Numbered from the stretch's first letter, positions 43,093-53,115 are shown. The stretch: 64,000 bases of DNA from Neptunicella plasticusilytica (GCF_047922965.1 NZ_CP150481.1:1674001-1738000); one strand, 5' to 3'. Program-made: numbers and translations. Notes: generated by a model from the letters alone, not told the origin.

Positions 43093-44782
43093 TGTGCGGC
43101 CTTGTTACCGATAAACTCACCGGCATCGGGATATTCAGCCAACGGGCTGCAGCCAACCGCATCACCAGTTTGATATGCTGCCAGCTGGTCACCATCACAT
43201 TAATTTTGGACTCACCCAGTAAGCGTACTTCCAGCCGGGCAGGGTACTCAACGATGTTATATCCGGCTAAATCCAGCTTGCCCAGGATTTCGGTAACGCC
43301 ACAAAAGCCGCTGTTGTGGATCTGTAAATCACGGATAGTGCGAGTGCGGTATAAACGAAAACAACTGGTGTAACTTGTCAGCTTATGATGTAACACGCTG
43401 CGATACAGCAGCGCCGAACCCAGTGATAGTGACATCCGCCACCAGGGGACATTCTGCATCATGCCCTGTTTATGTGCCGGTGAGGCTACCACAATATCTA
43501 CTTCATCTTTGAGTAAAGGCAACATATCCAGTAACTGCTCGGGGGAAAAGGTGCAGTCGGCATCCAGTACCGCCAGCAATTCGGTATTAACCTGACTAAA
43601 ACCGGTAATCAATGCTGCGGCGATGCCCTGGTTTTTTTTATGCTGAAGCAGCGTTACATTCGGATCGTCAGCGTAATCCTGTTGCAGTATCGACCAGGTG
43701 GCATCGGCACTGCCGTCATCGATAAAAATAGTTTGCAGTGCAAATTGTTGACGGGATTTTTTGGCAAAGCGTTGCAGGGTATTTTTTAAATAGGGCAGGC
43801 TTTGCGCTTCATTAAAACAGGGGATCACCAGTGTCAATGGAAGACGTTGACCCACGCTGACTTGGGGGAGTGGAGTGACAGTTGCTTGAGTTTTGTTGTT
43901 AACAGCAATTGTTTTTGGCTCGGGCAAACTGAGGTTGTCGCGGATGGATTCAAAGCGGTAGCGATCCAGATAGTACTGGATTTTCCACCGCATGGTTTCC
44001 AGGTTGCGATAGTGACGCATTTTTTGAATAGGTGGCGCAGCCGAAATCCTGGGTTGTTGAGGATCCAGCTCCCACAGATGAAAATACAACACCATGGGAT
44101 GGTGAGGGTGTTGTTTTAACCACCTTCGGATTTGCCACTGGAATAACCTGGCCGGAAATTGTCGCCAGTAGTTACCGCCGGAAATGGGAACTGACCAGCG
44201 CATCAAACTGGCAGATGATGCCGGGACTTCATAAATACTGCCGTGAGGGGTGTTCTGTTGATGGACAATGCTGCGCTGTGGCTGATCCCCAAAATGGAAT
44301 CCAACTCGTGCAATACTGGAATCGTAGTAAAATCCCATTTTCGCCAACTCATCCAGTAACCACAGGTCTTTGGCTTTTAGCCAACCGCGCGCCATTCTAA
44401 ATCCCTGAACCTGTTGACCAATAGCATTTTCAACTGCTTGCTTGGAGCGTTGTGCATCACCAACAAAATCTTCTGCGCTCAATTCATCAAGGTTATTGTG
44501 ATAGTAACCCAGGCAGGCAATTTCGTGGCCATGTTGCACAATACGCTGCAATAACTCTGGATGTCGATCCGCTATCCAGCCACTGACAAAAAAGGTAGCA
44601 GTGGCGTGACTGTCTTCCAGTAGTTGTAATGCTAACTCGACATTCTGGGTTAAACGGCTCTCGAAGCGACTCCAGTAATGGTTGGGGATCAAGTTGCGAA
44701 AGGAACCAACCTGAAAATAATCCTCAATCACAATGGTCAGGATATGCTTGTGTTGTTCCTGTATCGGGATATCAGACGTCAC
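43076..44782 (-). CDS. Fusion of a NodB-type deacetylase (possibly inactive) and a GT2 glycosyltransferase
   Basis: Residues ~10-280 resemble the XrtA/DUF3473-type polysaccharide deacetylase (IVIEDYFQVGSFRN, FVSGWIADRHPELL, YDSSIARVG). The usual H-x3-H metal motif here reads ACLGYYHN, with Leu in place of the first His, and the GFRxPxF motif is GFRMARGW, so this domain may have lost metal-dependent catalysis. Residues ~310-560 are a DPM1-like GT2: LVIPCFNEAQSL, IDDGSADATW, NQGIAAALITG and LDADCTF (nucleotide-sugar Asp motifs). GT2 enzymes of this type usually load a sugar onto polyprenyl phosphate. It is the first gene of the operon. Confidence 0.85.
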   Translation of the reverse strand: MTSDIPIQEQHKHILTIVIEDYFQVGSFRNLIPNHYWSRFESRLTQNVELALQLLEDSHATATFFVSGWIADRHPELLQRIVQHGHEIACLGYYHNNLDELSAEDFVGDAQRSKQAVENAIGQQVQGFRMARGWLKAKDLWLLDELAKMGFYYDSSIARVGFHFGDQPQRSIVHQQNTPHGSIYEVPASSASLMRWSVPISGGNYWRQFPARLFQWQIRRWLKQHPHHPMVLYFHLWELDPQQPRISAAPPIQKMRHYRNLETMRWKIQYYLDRYRFESIRDNLSLPEPKTIAVNNKTQATVTPLPQVSVGQRLPLTLVIPCFNEAQSLPYLKNTLQRFAKKSRQQFALQTIFIDDGSADATWSILQQDYADDPNVTLLQHKKNQGIAAALITGFSQVNTELLAVLDADCTFSPEQLLDMLPLLKDEVDIVVASPAHKQGMMQNVPWWRMSLSLGSALLYRSVLHHKLTSYTSCFRLYRTRTIRDLQIHNSGFCGVTEILGKLDLAGYNIVEYPARLEVRLLGESKINVMVTSWQHIKLVMRLAAARWLNIPMPVSLSVTRPHNDIRQ

Positions 44783-45231
44783 TGTATTTAGCCATTGGTT
44801 ATTATTATCACTGTGAACCGCGATTTAAAAACAAAAACGGCAGTTAACACTTGTGGTTAGCAGCTGGGTTTAGATTAATCCTAAAAATGTTAATTTTCAA
44901 ACAGTTATTCTATTGGTCTGCTAGCTGAATATAGGCTGGCCAGCAACGACAGACACCTTGGCTGACATCTGACTATAACAACAAGTTAACGCAATCGTTT
45001 AACCTTTTTAATTGTTTATATTTTTATTAAAAACATATAGTTAGGTTCATGTTTTGTTTTGTTTTGATTAATTTATGGTAAACGTTTACCTTGCATGTTA
45101 TAAATATGTTATTCAATAATCAGCCTTGTACTGATCTTCAGGCTTTCACTGGGCTGTGATTGTTAATACGACAGAGTCATCCAATCTTGCTGACCGTCGC
45201 AACATAATTAGACAGAAAAAGGGTTAACAAC
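44783..45231. other. Divergent control region between the glycan operon and TonB receptor 2
   Basis: The 449-base gap is AT-rich and contains no ORF of note. It holds the LacI-type operator and promoter of the receptor (45077-45104); the leader between promoter and receptor ATG is about 120 bases. No clear promoter for the minus-strand operon was found. Confidence 0.6.
45077..45104 (+). promoter_or_regulatory. LacI-type operator overlapping the promoter of TonB receptor 2
   Basis: GGTAAACGTTTACC (45077-45090) is a perfect 14-base palindrome with the central CG typical of LacI/GalR-family operators. Extended -10 element TGTTATAAA (45096-45104) lies 5 bases downstream; the expected -35 position falls on the operator, so binding should block transcription. 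The LacI-type regulator encoded at 54614 is the likely ligand-responsive partner. Confidence 0.72.
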
Positions 45232-48003
45232 ATGAAAGCTCAATTCAAATACACGCTGCTGGCACTTTCCGTTGCACAAATGATGCAGATTGCATCGGCT
45301 CAGGAAATGACCACTGACGAGGATAAAAAAGATAAATCGGCGGATCAGTTTGAAAAAATTGAAGTACGTGGATTCGGTGCTTCATTAGGGGAAGCGCTGC
45401 GCCAAAAGCGTTTTGCCGATTCAGTGGTGGAAATCGTTTCCTCCGATGATTTGGGTAACTTGCCTGATGTCAGTATTACCGACTCACTGGTGCGCTTACC
45501 CGGTATTGCCGCTTCGCGGGATCGCGGTAACGCCAGCCGTATTTCGATTCGCGGTATGGGGCCGCGCTTGAATGTGGCCACCATGAATAATCGTGAGATA
45601 GTCTCTGCCGAGCCCAGTCGAGATGTGCGCTTCGAACAGTTCCCGGCTGAATTGATTGATTCGGTTGAAGTGTATAAAAGTCCGGTCGCCAGTAAAGCCG
45701 AAGGCGGTATTTCCGGTCTGGTTAATATGAATTTTGTCAGCCCTCTGTCCAAAGACAAACGCATTATCAATATCAACGGTAACTTTATGCACAATGAGTT
45801 GGGTGATGATTTACCCGATACCGATGGTAATGGCTACAAGGGTAGCATCAGCTACATTGACCAATTGTCCGCTACATTAGGCATCGCATTGGGATTGACC
45901 TATCAGGATCAACCTTCACTGGAGCGGGGCGTGCAGTCCTGGGATTACAACAATGGTGATAACCGTGGTGATCTGAACGAAAACGGCATCGTTGAGCATG
46001 CACCTTGGGGTGTGATGGCAAAAAGTAAAAGAGGCAATAACGAACGTACGGGTGGATTAGCGATTGTTGAATGGAAGCCGTCTGACAATTTACGTGTTAA
46101 GGGCGATTTATTTTATTCCCAGTTTGATATCAAAGAACGGGATGACCAAATGGGGCCAGGTGATCTGGGTAACTGGGCCGACGGGGATAGTGGCCCACGA
46201 GGATGGGGCGCAGCCGCCTATGATGCCTCCAGCGTAACGCCAACCATTATTGCCAGACCCGATGGTTCCGAGCAGATTGTTGCCGGTAGCCAGTTTAATA
46301 ATGGCTTAACTAACTATGTCCCTACCTGGTTCCAGACTAATGAAATGCTCAGTACCGGTATTAACACCGAATATGTGGGTGATGTGTGGAAAGTCACTGC
46401 GGATGTGGGTTACTCCAAAGCTAGTATTGAATCGGTCTGGGTCACGATCAATCCGACCTATGTGGGTGGCGATTATGATTTAGGTTTTGATATTCAAAAT
46501 AAAGACGCGGCTGAAATTATTGTCCATAGCGGTGATATCAGCAGCCCCGAGCAATATGCTTTAGGCGCAGTCGCCGACGTGTGGGAAGAAACTTCCCCGG
46601 GAACTTGGGAAATTACCGGTCAGGAATTTACGCCTTCGGTAATGGAAGGGCAGGGCGATAAAGTCTTAACCGATGAAATGGCCAATATTAATCTGGATTT
46701 CCAGCGGGATATCGAATGGGGTGTGTTTGAGTCATTGCTGTTTGGTGGTCGCTATACCGACCGCACTAAAGAAAACGATCAGGTCAATGACTGGAGCCGC
46801 TCGGCCAAACAGGATCACGGCCTTAGCGATTATGGGATGAGCTATTCCATTGGCGGCGGCTACAATGTACCGGATATTTATACCTTTAAAGACTGGGGTA
46901 AAGTGGCCGAGGTCGCCTTTGGTGGCGTAGTTGATCATGATGATCCGAGCAATAGCAAAAACGATCTGGCCTCGTGGAAATTGCAGGAATCCAATACTGC
47001 TTTTTATGTGCAGTTGAATCTATCCGGCGATTTGGGCGGTATTCCTTATTCCGGTAATCTGGGTTTGCGTTACGCCAAAACCGAAGTGGTATCCAGCGGT
47101 CATGAACAATCCGCGGTATGGGTAGAAGGCGAGGATGGTGTCTGGTACCAGCCTGGTCCCACCCCGACAGAAGTGCATCACGATTATGATGAATGGCTAC
47201 CTTCATTAAACCTGCTGTTTAATATCAGTGATGATTCACAGATCCGCTTTGCCTTGGCACGCACCATGTCACGCCCGCCTTTATTGGAAATGCGTACCGG
47301 TTTCTCACTGGACAGCACCGCGCAGCCGCCGACAGCCAATGGCGGTAACCCAACCCTTGATCCCTATGTGGCCAATCAGATGGATATTGGTTATGAGTAT
47401 TTCTGGGGCGAAAACTCGGCCGCTACCATTAATCTGTTTTACAAAGATTTACAGTCGCATATTGGCTTAGATGCTGGCACTGTGACCTTTGATGGGGTTG
47501 ATTATGCCTTTACTGGCACGGTAAACGGTGACGGCGGGGTGATTAAAGGGGTAGAGGTACTTTATCAACAAGCCTTTACCGAACTACCTGCACCTTTTGA
47601 TGGCATGGGTATTTTTGCCAATTATTCTTATACCGATAGTGAGGTGATGGAATTTAAACCAGTAGAGAATCCTTATAATTTAGGTGGATTGTCCAAGCAT
47701 ATCGGTAGCTTGACCTTGTGGTATGACAAAGACGGTTATGATGCGCGTGTATCCTATAACTATCGCAGTGAGTTTACCGGTATTAATAGCTGGCTACCTT
47801 CCCAGGTTAATTTGAATGAAGCCGAAACTACAGTGGATGCCAGTATCGGTTATCAGGTGAATGAACACCTGAAATTGACCTTGCAAGGACAAAATCTGAC
47901 TAACGCAGCGTCAGTAAACTATTGGGATAATGACAAGACTAAACCTGCCTACAACGTGGAATGGGGACGCCGCTTCCTGATTGGTTTCCAGTACTCCATG
48001 TAA
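45232..48003 (+). CDS. TonB-dependent outer-membrane receptor (polysaccharide locus 2)
   Basis: The 923-residue receptor has a signal peptide (cleaved near IASA-QEM), a TonB-box-like stretch (FEKIEVRGFGASL), a plug domain (LPDVSITDSLVRLPGIAA, SIRGMGPRLN) and a barrel ending FLIGFQYSM. It probably imports oligosaccharides released by the enzymes encoded just downstream. It is only distantly similar to receptor 1. Transcription is predicted to be LacI-controlled, with a terminator-like attenuator after the gene. Confidence 0.93.
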   Translation: MKAQFKYTLLALSVAQMMQIASAQEMTTDEDKKDKSADQFEKIEVRGFGASLGEALRQKRFADSVVEIVSSDDLGNLPDVSITDSLVRLPGIAASRDRGNASRISIRGMGPRLNVATMNNREIVSAEPSRDVRFEQFPAELIDSVEVYKSPVASKAEGGISGLVNMNFVSPLSKDKRIININGNFMHNELGDDLPDTDGNGYKGSISYIDQLSATLGIALGLTYQDQPSLERGVQSWDYNNGDNRGDLNENGIVEHAPWGVMAKSKRGNNERTGGLAIVEWKPSDNLRVKGDLFYSQFDIKERDDQMGPGDLGNWADGDSGPRGWGAAAYDASSVTPTIIARPDGSEQIVAGSQFNNGLTNYVPTWFQTNEMLSTGINTEYVGDVWKVTADVGYSKASIESVWVTINPTYVGGDYDLGFDIQNKDAAEIIVHSGDISSPEQYALGAVADVWEETSPGTWEITGQEFTPSVMEGQGDKVLTDEMANINLDFQRDIEWGVFESLLFGGRYTDRTKENDQVNDWSRSAKQDHGLSDYGMSYSIGGGYNVPDIYTFKDWGKVAEVAFGGVVDHDDPSNSKNDLASWKLQESNTAFYVQLNLSGDLGGIPYSGNLGLRYAKTEVVSSGHEQSAVWVEGEDGVWYQPGPTPTEVHHDYDEWLPSLNLLFNISDDSQIRFALARTMSRPPLLEMRTGFSLDSTAQPPTANGGNPTLDPYVANQMDIGYEYFWGENSAATINLFYKDLQSHIGLDAGTVTFDGVDYAFTGTVNGDGGVIKGVEVLYQQAFTELPAPFDGMGIFANYSYTDSEVMEFKPVENPYNLGGLSKHIGSLTLWYDKDGYDARVSYNYRSEFTGINSWLPSQVNLNEAETTVDASIGYQVNEHLKLTLQGQNLTNAASVNYWDNDKTKPAYNVEWGRRFLIGFQYSM

Positions 48004-48027
48004 TTAATCTAAGTTGATTAATCCATC

Positions 48028-48058
48028 GACCGGCTGTTGCCGGTCGTTATTTTGTTTT
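48028..48058 (+). terminator. Terminator or attenuator after TonB receptor 2
   Basis: The stem GACCGGC / GCCGGTC with loop TGTT is followed by GTTATTTTGTTTT. As the downstream enzyme genes are in the same orientation 119 bases after the receptor, partial read-through would give more receptor than enzyme. Confidence 0.7.
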
Positions 48059-48121
48059 ACCCGATTATCACCATCTATTGATACTACAAGGCATCGATAG
48101 AAATAGCAGTAAGGAACAAAG

Positions 48122-50512
48122 GTGCTTAAACAATCATTTATTAGCGCTATAGGTTTAATCTTAATCAGCCTGTTAGGCGGCTGTCAGGTCGATAGCACCG
48201 AAAAAATAGCCCAACAGCTCCAGCCGTCGGCAACGGAAATTAATTTAAACCGAGACTGGCAATTTAGTAAAACCCATCCCCAAACCGGGCTAGCCGAACT
48301 GGAACAGCAGCATTGGCAAAACGTGCGGTTGCCGCATACCCCACAAATTGAACCTAAAGTGGTCAACGATCAGTGGCAAGGCGTTGCCTGGTATAAAAAA
48401 ACGCTTTCTATTCAGCCCGATTTGCAAGGTAAAAAATTGTGGCTGCGTTTTGAAGCGGCGATGAACCGAGCCGATATTTGGCTAAACGGACAAAAAGTAG
48501 GACTGCATCAAGGCGGATATTTACCCTTTACGCTGGATATCAGTGACAGTGTGAAAGCGGGTGAAAACAAGTTATTGGTCAGGCTGGATAATCGGGATAA
48601 CCCGGTAACCGGACCAAAACCGCTAAAAATACTGGATTTTAATACCTACGGTGGTTTGTATCGTGGTGTTAATTTGCTTGTCCGCGATCCCTTGCATATC
48701 AGTGATGAAATGCTGGCAGATAAAACCGCCAGTGGTGGCGTATTTGTTACTTTTCCTAAAGTAGACAAAACCGAGTCACAGATTCAGGTTAACACTCATA
48801 TTCAAAATCAGTATGTTGAAGGCAAAACCTTTGAACTGCGCCAACAACTGATGGCTGATCAGCAAATAGTGGCACAAACCAGTAGTGGTGAGCTAAGGCT
48901 GGCCGCAGGCCAGGATCATCAATATAGTCAATTACTGACGGTAGCTAGTCCCAGGCTTTGGAGTCCGTCCAGCCCGAATTTATACCAGTTACGTACCCAG
49001 TTATACCTCAATGGCAGACTGCTACAACAACAAAACACCCGGATTGGTATTCGCCAGTTTGCTTTCAATCAGCAGCATGAGTTGCTAATTAACGGTGAGA
49101 AAACCTTTTTACGCGGGGTGAATCGTCATCAGGAATATCCCCATGTGGGCTATGCGACATCAAAGCAAGCCGACTACCGCGATGCGGTTAAAATCAAATC
49201 CGCTGGCTTTGATTATGTACGACTGTCCCATTATCCCCATTCACCGGCCTTTATGCAGGCTGCCGATGAGCTGGGTCTGGTACTGATTGATGCCATTCTC
49301 GGCTGGCAATATTACTCGCCAGCACCAGAATTCCGTCAGCATGTATTACAAACCTGTCGCGATATGCTGCGCCGCGATCGTAACCATGCCAGTGTATTAG
49401 CCTGGGAATGTTCACTGAACGAATCGGATATGCCGGACGATTTTATTGCCGATTTACACCAAACTGTTCATCAGGAATATCCGCACAGTTATTCGGCTGG
49501 CTGGCAGCATGGTTTTGATGTATATCTGCAAGCCCGTCAACACCGTTTAAAGCATTACGAAACGCCGCAGCAACCTTATAATGTTTCCGAGTATGGTGAT
49601 TGGGAATATTACGCTCAAAATGCCGGGCTCAATCAGGACAGTTGGGGTGATTTAAAACAGAATGAACGCACCAGCCGCCAGTTACTCAGTGATGGTGAAG
49701 TTCGTTTATTACAGCAAGCGCGTAATATTCAGGAAGCACATAACGATAATCTGGCCATTCCGGCCTTTGCCGACGGTTATTGGGTGATGTTTGATTATAA
49801 TCGCGGTTATGCCGATGATATCGAAGCCTCCGGGATTATGAGTCTGTATCGATTACCCAAATACAGCTATTATTTTTATCAAAGCCAGCGTGATGCAAAT
49901 GTTCAGTCAACACAATTTGATTCCGGCCCGATGGTATATATTGCTAGCGAATGGACAGCAGAATCCACTCCTCAGGTAACCGTTTTTAGTAATGCCGATG
50001 AAGTGGAATTACGCTTGAATGGTCAGTTGGTCGCGCGACAAACACCGCAGCAAGATGCGCTATCTACCCACCTTAACCATCCACCTTTTATTTTTAATGT
50101 CGGGCAATTTAAAGCCGGTACCCTGGAAGCAACAGCGTTTATTAACGGCAAACAAGTTGCACAACATCAGGTTAATACGCCAGGGCAGGTTTCCGGAATA
50201 ACATTGTCGATGGATACTAGTGGTATCCCAGCGCAAGCCGGGGTGAATGATTTAGTGTTTGTGTATGCCCAACTTGTTGATAGCAAAGGTAATCTGGTAC
50301 CACTGAATCAACAGAAAATTGAATTTAGCAGCAAAGGAGATATCCAGATTGTGAATCCAGATGCGGTGATGACGGCACAAGGTAAAGCCGCTATCTTGGT
50401 TAGAATTGGTGATAGTTTGGCTAACGCCTCTGTGACAGCAACCTCTGCCAAATTTAAACTCACCAGCGCCGCTTTGCCGTTTGAACAGTCAAACTCGAAA
50501 AAACAACAATAA
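48122..50512 (+). CDS. GH2 glycosidase lipoprotein (beta-galactosidase-like)
   Basis: The 796-residue enzyme starts with GTG (AAGGA upstream) and carries a lipobox (LISLLGGC, Cys ~21), so it is probably anchored in the outer membrane. The GH2 order is sugar-binding domain, Ig-like domain, TIM barrel, then Ig-like domains (from ~610) including a bacterial Ig-like segment near 705-790. The acid/base is Glu434 (CSLNESDMP) and the nucleophile Glu490 (NVSEYGDWEY). The Asn-x-Lys glucuronate motif of the locus-1 GH2 is absent, so a neutral galactose-type substrate is more likely. Confidence 0.88.
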   Translation: MLKQSFISAIGLILISLLGGCQVDSTEKIAQQLQPSATEINLNRDWQFSKTHPQTGLAELEQQHWQNVRLPHTPQIEPKVVNDQWQGVAWYKKTLSIQPDLQGKKLWLRFEAAMNRADIWLNGQKVGLHQGGYLPFTLDISDSVKAGENKLLVRLDNRDNPVTGPKPLKILDFNTYGGLYRGVNLLVRDPLHISDEMLADKTASGGVFVTFPKVDKTESQIQVNTHIQNQYVEGKTFELRQQLMADQQIVAQTSSGELRLAAGQDHQYSQLLTVASPRLWSPSSPNLYQLRTQLYLNGRLLQQQNTRIGIRQFAFNQQHELLINGEKTFLRGVNRHQEYPHVGYATSKQADYRDAVKIKSAGFDYVRLSHYPHSPAFMQAADELGLVLIDAILGWQYYSPAPEFRQHVLQTCRDMLRRDRNHASVLAWECSLNESDMPDDFIADLHQTVHQEYPHSYSAGWQHGFDVYLQARQHRLKHYETPQQPYNVSEYGDWEYYAQNAGLNQDSWGDLKQNERTSRQLLSDGEVRLLQQARNIQEAHNDNLAIPAFADGYWVMFDYNRGYADDIEASGIMSLYRLPKYSYYFYQSQRDANVQSTQFDSGPMVYIASEWTAESTPQVTVFSNADEVELRLNGQLVARQTPQQDALSTHLNHPPFIFNVGQFKAGTLEATAFINGKQVAQHQVNTPGQVSGITLSMDTSGIPAQAGVNDLVFVYAQLVDSKGNLVPLNQQKIEFSSKGDIQIVNPDAVMTAQGKAAILVRIGDSLANASVTATSAKFKLTSAALPFEQSNSKKQQ

Positions 50513-50525
50513 AAGGAGTAACAGG

Positions 50526-53099
50526 ATGCATAAATTAATCAAAATGACTGTAGTAGCATTGGTCAGCTCCTTTTGTTGCTCAATGGCTAATGCTTCGTCT
50601 GGCGATGTAGCTATTAAAAATGGGGTGATGCAATGGCAAAACGGGCAACAGGTTGCCTTGTTCGGGGTCAATTATTCCACTCCTTTTGCTTATGCCTACC
50701 GCTCGTTAAACAAGCTTGGTATTGACCATAAAACGGCTATTGATATGGATGTGGATCATTTTGCCCGCCTTGGGCTGGATGCGTACCGGATCCATATGTG
50801 GGATCGGGAAATCTCCGATCAGCAAGGTAATTTACTCGAAAACCAACACCTTGAGTTGTTTGACTATTTGCTAAAAAAGCTGGCTGAACATGATATTAAA
50901 GTGATTATTACCCCCATTGCCTGGTGGGGCAGTGGCTATCCGGAGCCTGATCCGCAAGAGCCGGGGTTTGCGGCGCTGTATACTAAAGCCGAGATGAACC
51001 AGCAGCCTAAAGCGGTTAAAGCCCAGCAAAATTATTTACAGCAGCTATTTCGACATAAAAATCCATACACCGGTCTGACTTACGGACAGGATCCGAATAT
51101 TATTGCCATCGAGATTTTTAATGAGCCTCGCCATCCGGGAGACTTGGCTGACAGTGCGGCTTATGTGGAAAAGCTGATTGCCACTATTCGTGGCGAGAAT
51201 ATCAATAAGCCGCTGTTTTATAACATCAGTGAGCAGGGCAACAACCAGCTGTTTGCCAAAGCCTTATGCGGCACCTCTATCGACGGCATTGCCTATCAAT
51301 GGTATCCCACTGGCTTGGTGCATAATAATGCCTTGCAAACCAATATGTTACCGGCGGTAAGTCAATACACTAACCCCTTTGCTAATACGCCGGGTTGTGC
51401 TGATAAAGCCAAAATGGTGTATGAGTTTGATGCGGCTGATGTAACCAAATCGGTAATGTATCCGGCCATGGCGCGCAGCTTCAAGGCCGCCGGTTTTCAA
51501 TGGGCCACCCAGTTTGCCTATGATTCGGCCGTATTGGCGCAGACCAATTCCAACTACAATACCCATTATTTAAATTTGCTATATACGCCGTCCAAGGCGA
51601 TCAGTCTGATGATTGCTGGTGAGGTTTTTCGCACATTGCCGTTAAATAGCGATACCGGTAGCTATCCATCCAATAACCAGTTTGCTGATGTGACACTGGA
51701 CTATCATCAGGATTTGGCGGTGCTAAATAATGCCGAGCATTTTTATTACACCCATAGCACTCAAGCTAAACCCACAGACATTGAGCAGCTACAACATATT
51801 GCCGGGGTAGGCAGTTCGTCGATGGTGGACTATCAGGGGAGCGGTAGTTACTTTCTGGATAAGGTTAAACCGGGCGTATGGCAGTTAGAAGTCTATCCGG
51901 ACTTGCAAGCTATTGAGGATCCCCATCAAAATTCCAGTTTGCATCGGGAAGTAGGGCGTTTATATATTAACAACCAAACAATGCAAATTGACTTGGATGA
52001 GCTAGGTCCGCGCTTTTATATTCAGCCGGTTGATTCTAGCAGGCAAAATCGGCAAGCGAATAAGGGCGAATTTAAGGTTCGTCCCGGTATTTATCTACTG
52101 AGTAACAAGCCACTGAGCAATACTGAGCAAGTAACAACACTGGATACTCATTACTATTTACCCGCGATTAAAACCGAAGAGTTGCTAGTACATCATCAAC
52201 CGCGACGTCAGTTTAACCTAGCGGATAAGCTGTCTTTTAGCGCCCAAGTGGGCACCAGCACGCCGGTGGATAAAGTGGAATTAATGATCCGCTATCATGG
52301 AGATGGTGAATTTTCTGCCTTGCCCATGCAATTGGAGCAGGGTAATCGCTATGAAGTGAATTTAACCAAGGATAAGAACTGGTCAAAAGGCGGGTTGCTA
52401 GAATACGCCATTACCGTCACCCAAACCGGCGTAAAAACCACTTTCCCGGGAGCGGCATCTGGTACGCCGACGGATTGGGATTTTGTGGCGAAACAACCCT
52501 ATTGGCAAACCGGATTACGTCCGGATGGCGCTCCGGTGACCTTGTTTGACCCGGCACAGGACACTAATAATCTGTTGTATCCTAAAGATGCCCGTTCTAA
52601 ATGGGAATACGTCAGTGGACAGCAGGGTGATGAATTGGCGCTTAAACTATCCAGTGATGCAATTAAAACGGACTTGCCTAATCCGTTAGTACGCATAATG
52701 CCCAGCGTGGATAACTCATTGAAAAATAGAAATTTAACCGGTTATAACACCTTGGCGGTTAAAGTAAGAGCCTATAACAAAGCCGAATATGTGCAGATTT
52801 CTTTATTGGATAAAAATGGTCTGGCGTATGGCACCGTGGTTAAGGTTGATCCCAATTGGCATTATGTACTGATCCCGCTGAATAAAATGCAAGCCGTGGA
52901 TACCATTCAGCCTCAGGTTTATCCGACTTTTATGCCAGCCAGAATTGAACCGTCCGAATCAACTAATCATTTACCATTAACAGAGCTTGGTTTGTTGCAA
53001 GGTTTGCAGTTGGCTTTTGACGCAAAAAGTTATCAAGGTAGTCAACATAAAGGATGGCATGGTATTGAATTGGCCGAGGTAAGTTTGATTAAGGATTAA
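50526..53099 (+). CDS. Secreted clan GH-A (GH5-like) glycoside hydrolase with C-terminal beta-sandwich domains
   Basis: The 857-residue protein has a signal peptide (near SMANA-SSG) and a TIM-barrel start (LFGVNYSTPFAYAY, RIHMWDREISDQQGNLLE). The acid/base is likely Glu200 (IEIFNEPRHPG) and the nucleophile Glu300 (MVYEFDAADV), as in clan GH-A. Residues ~400-857 are non-catalytic: Ig-like regions and a terminal carbohydrate-binding-like jelly roll (YNTLAVKVRAYN). I cannot place it in a characterised subfamily. The ATG with GGAG nine bases upstream is preferred over an earlier start inside the GH2 gene. Confidence 0.78.
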   Translation: MHKLIKMTVVALVSSFCCSMANASSGDVAIKNGVMQWQNGQQVALFGVNYSTPFAYAYRSLNKLGIDHKTAIDMDVDHFARLGLDAYRIHMWDREISDQQGNLLENQHLELFDYLLKKLAEHDIKVIITPIAWWGSGYPEPDPQEPGFAALYTKAEMNQQPKAVKAQQNYLQQLFRHKNPYTGLTYGQDPNIIAIEIFNEPRHPGDLADSAAYVEKLIATIRGENINKPLFYNISEQGNNQLFAKALCGTSIDGIAYQWYPTGLVHNNALQTNMLPAVSQYTNPFANTPGCADKAKMVYEFDAADVTKSVMYPAMARSFKAAGFQWATQFAYDSAVLAQTNSNYNTHYLNLLYTPSKAISLMIAGEVFRTLPLNSDTGSYPSNNQFADVTLDYHQDLAVLNNAEHFYYTHSTQAKPTDIEQLQHIAGVGSSSMVDYQGSGSYFLDKVKPGVWQLEVYPDLQAIEDPHQNSSLHREVGRLYINNQTMQIDLDELGPRFYIQPVDSSRQNRQANKGEFKVRPGIYLLSNKPLSNTEQVTTLDTHYYLPAIKTEELLVHHQPRRQFNLADKLSFSAQVGTSTPVDKVELMIRYHGDGEFSALPMQLEQGNRYEVNLTKDKNWSKGGLLEYAITVTQTGVKTTFPGAASGTPTDWDFVAKQPYWQTGLRPDGAPVTLFDPAQDTNNLLYPKDARSKWEYVSGQQGDELALKLSSDAIKTDLPNPLVRIMPSVDNSLKNRNLTGYNTLAVKVRAYNKAEYVQISLLDKNGLAYGTVVKVDPNWHYVLIPLNKMQAVDTIQPQVYPTFMPARIEPSESTNHLPLTELGLLQGLQLAFDAKSYQGSQHKGWHGIELAEVSLIKD

Positions 53100-53115
53100 A
53101 TTTTTGCGATAGAAG

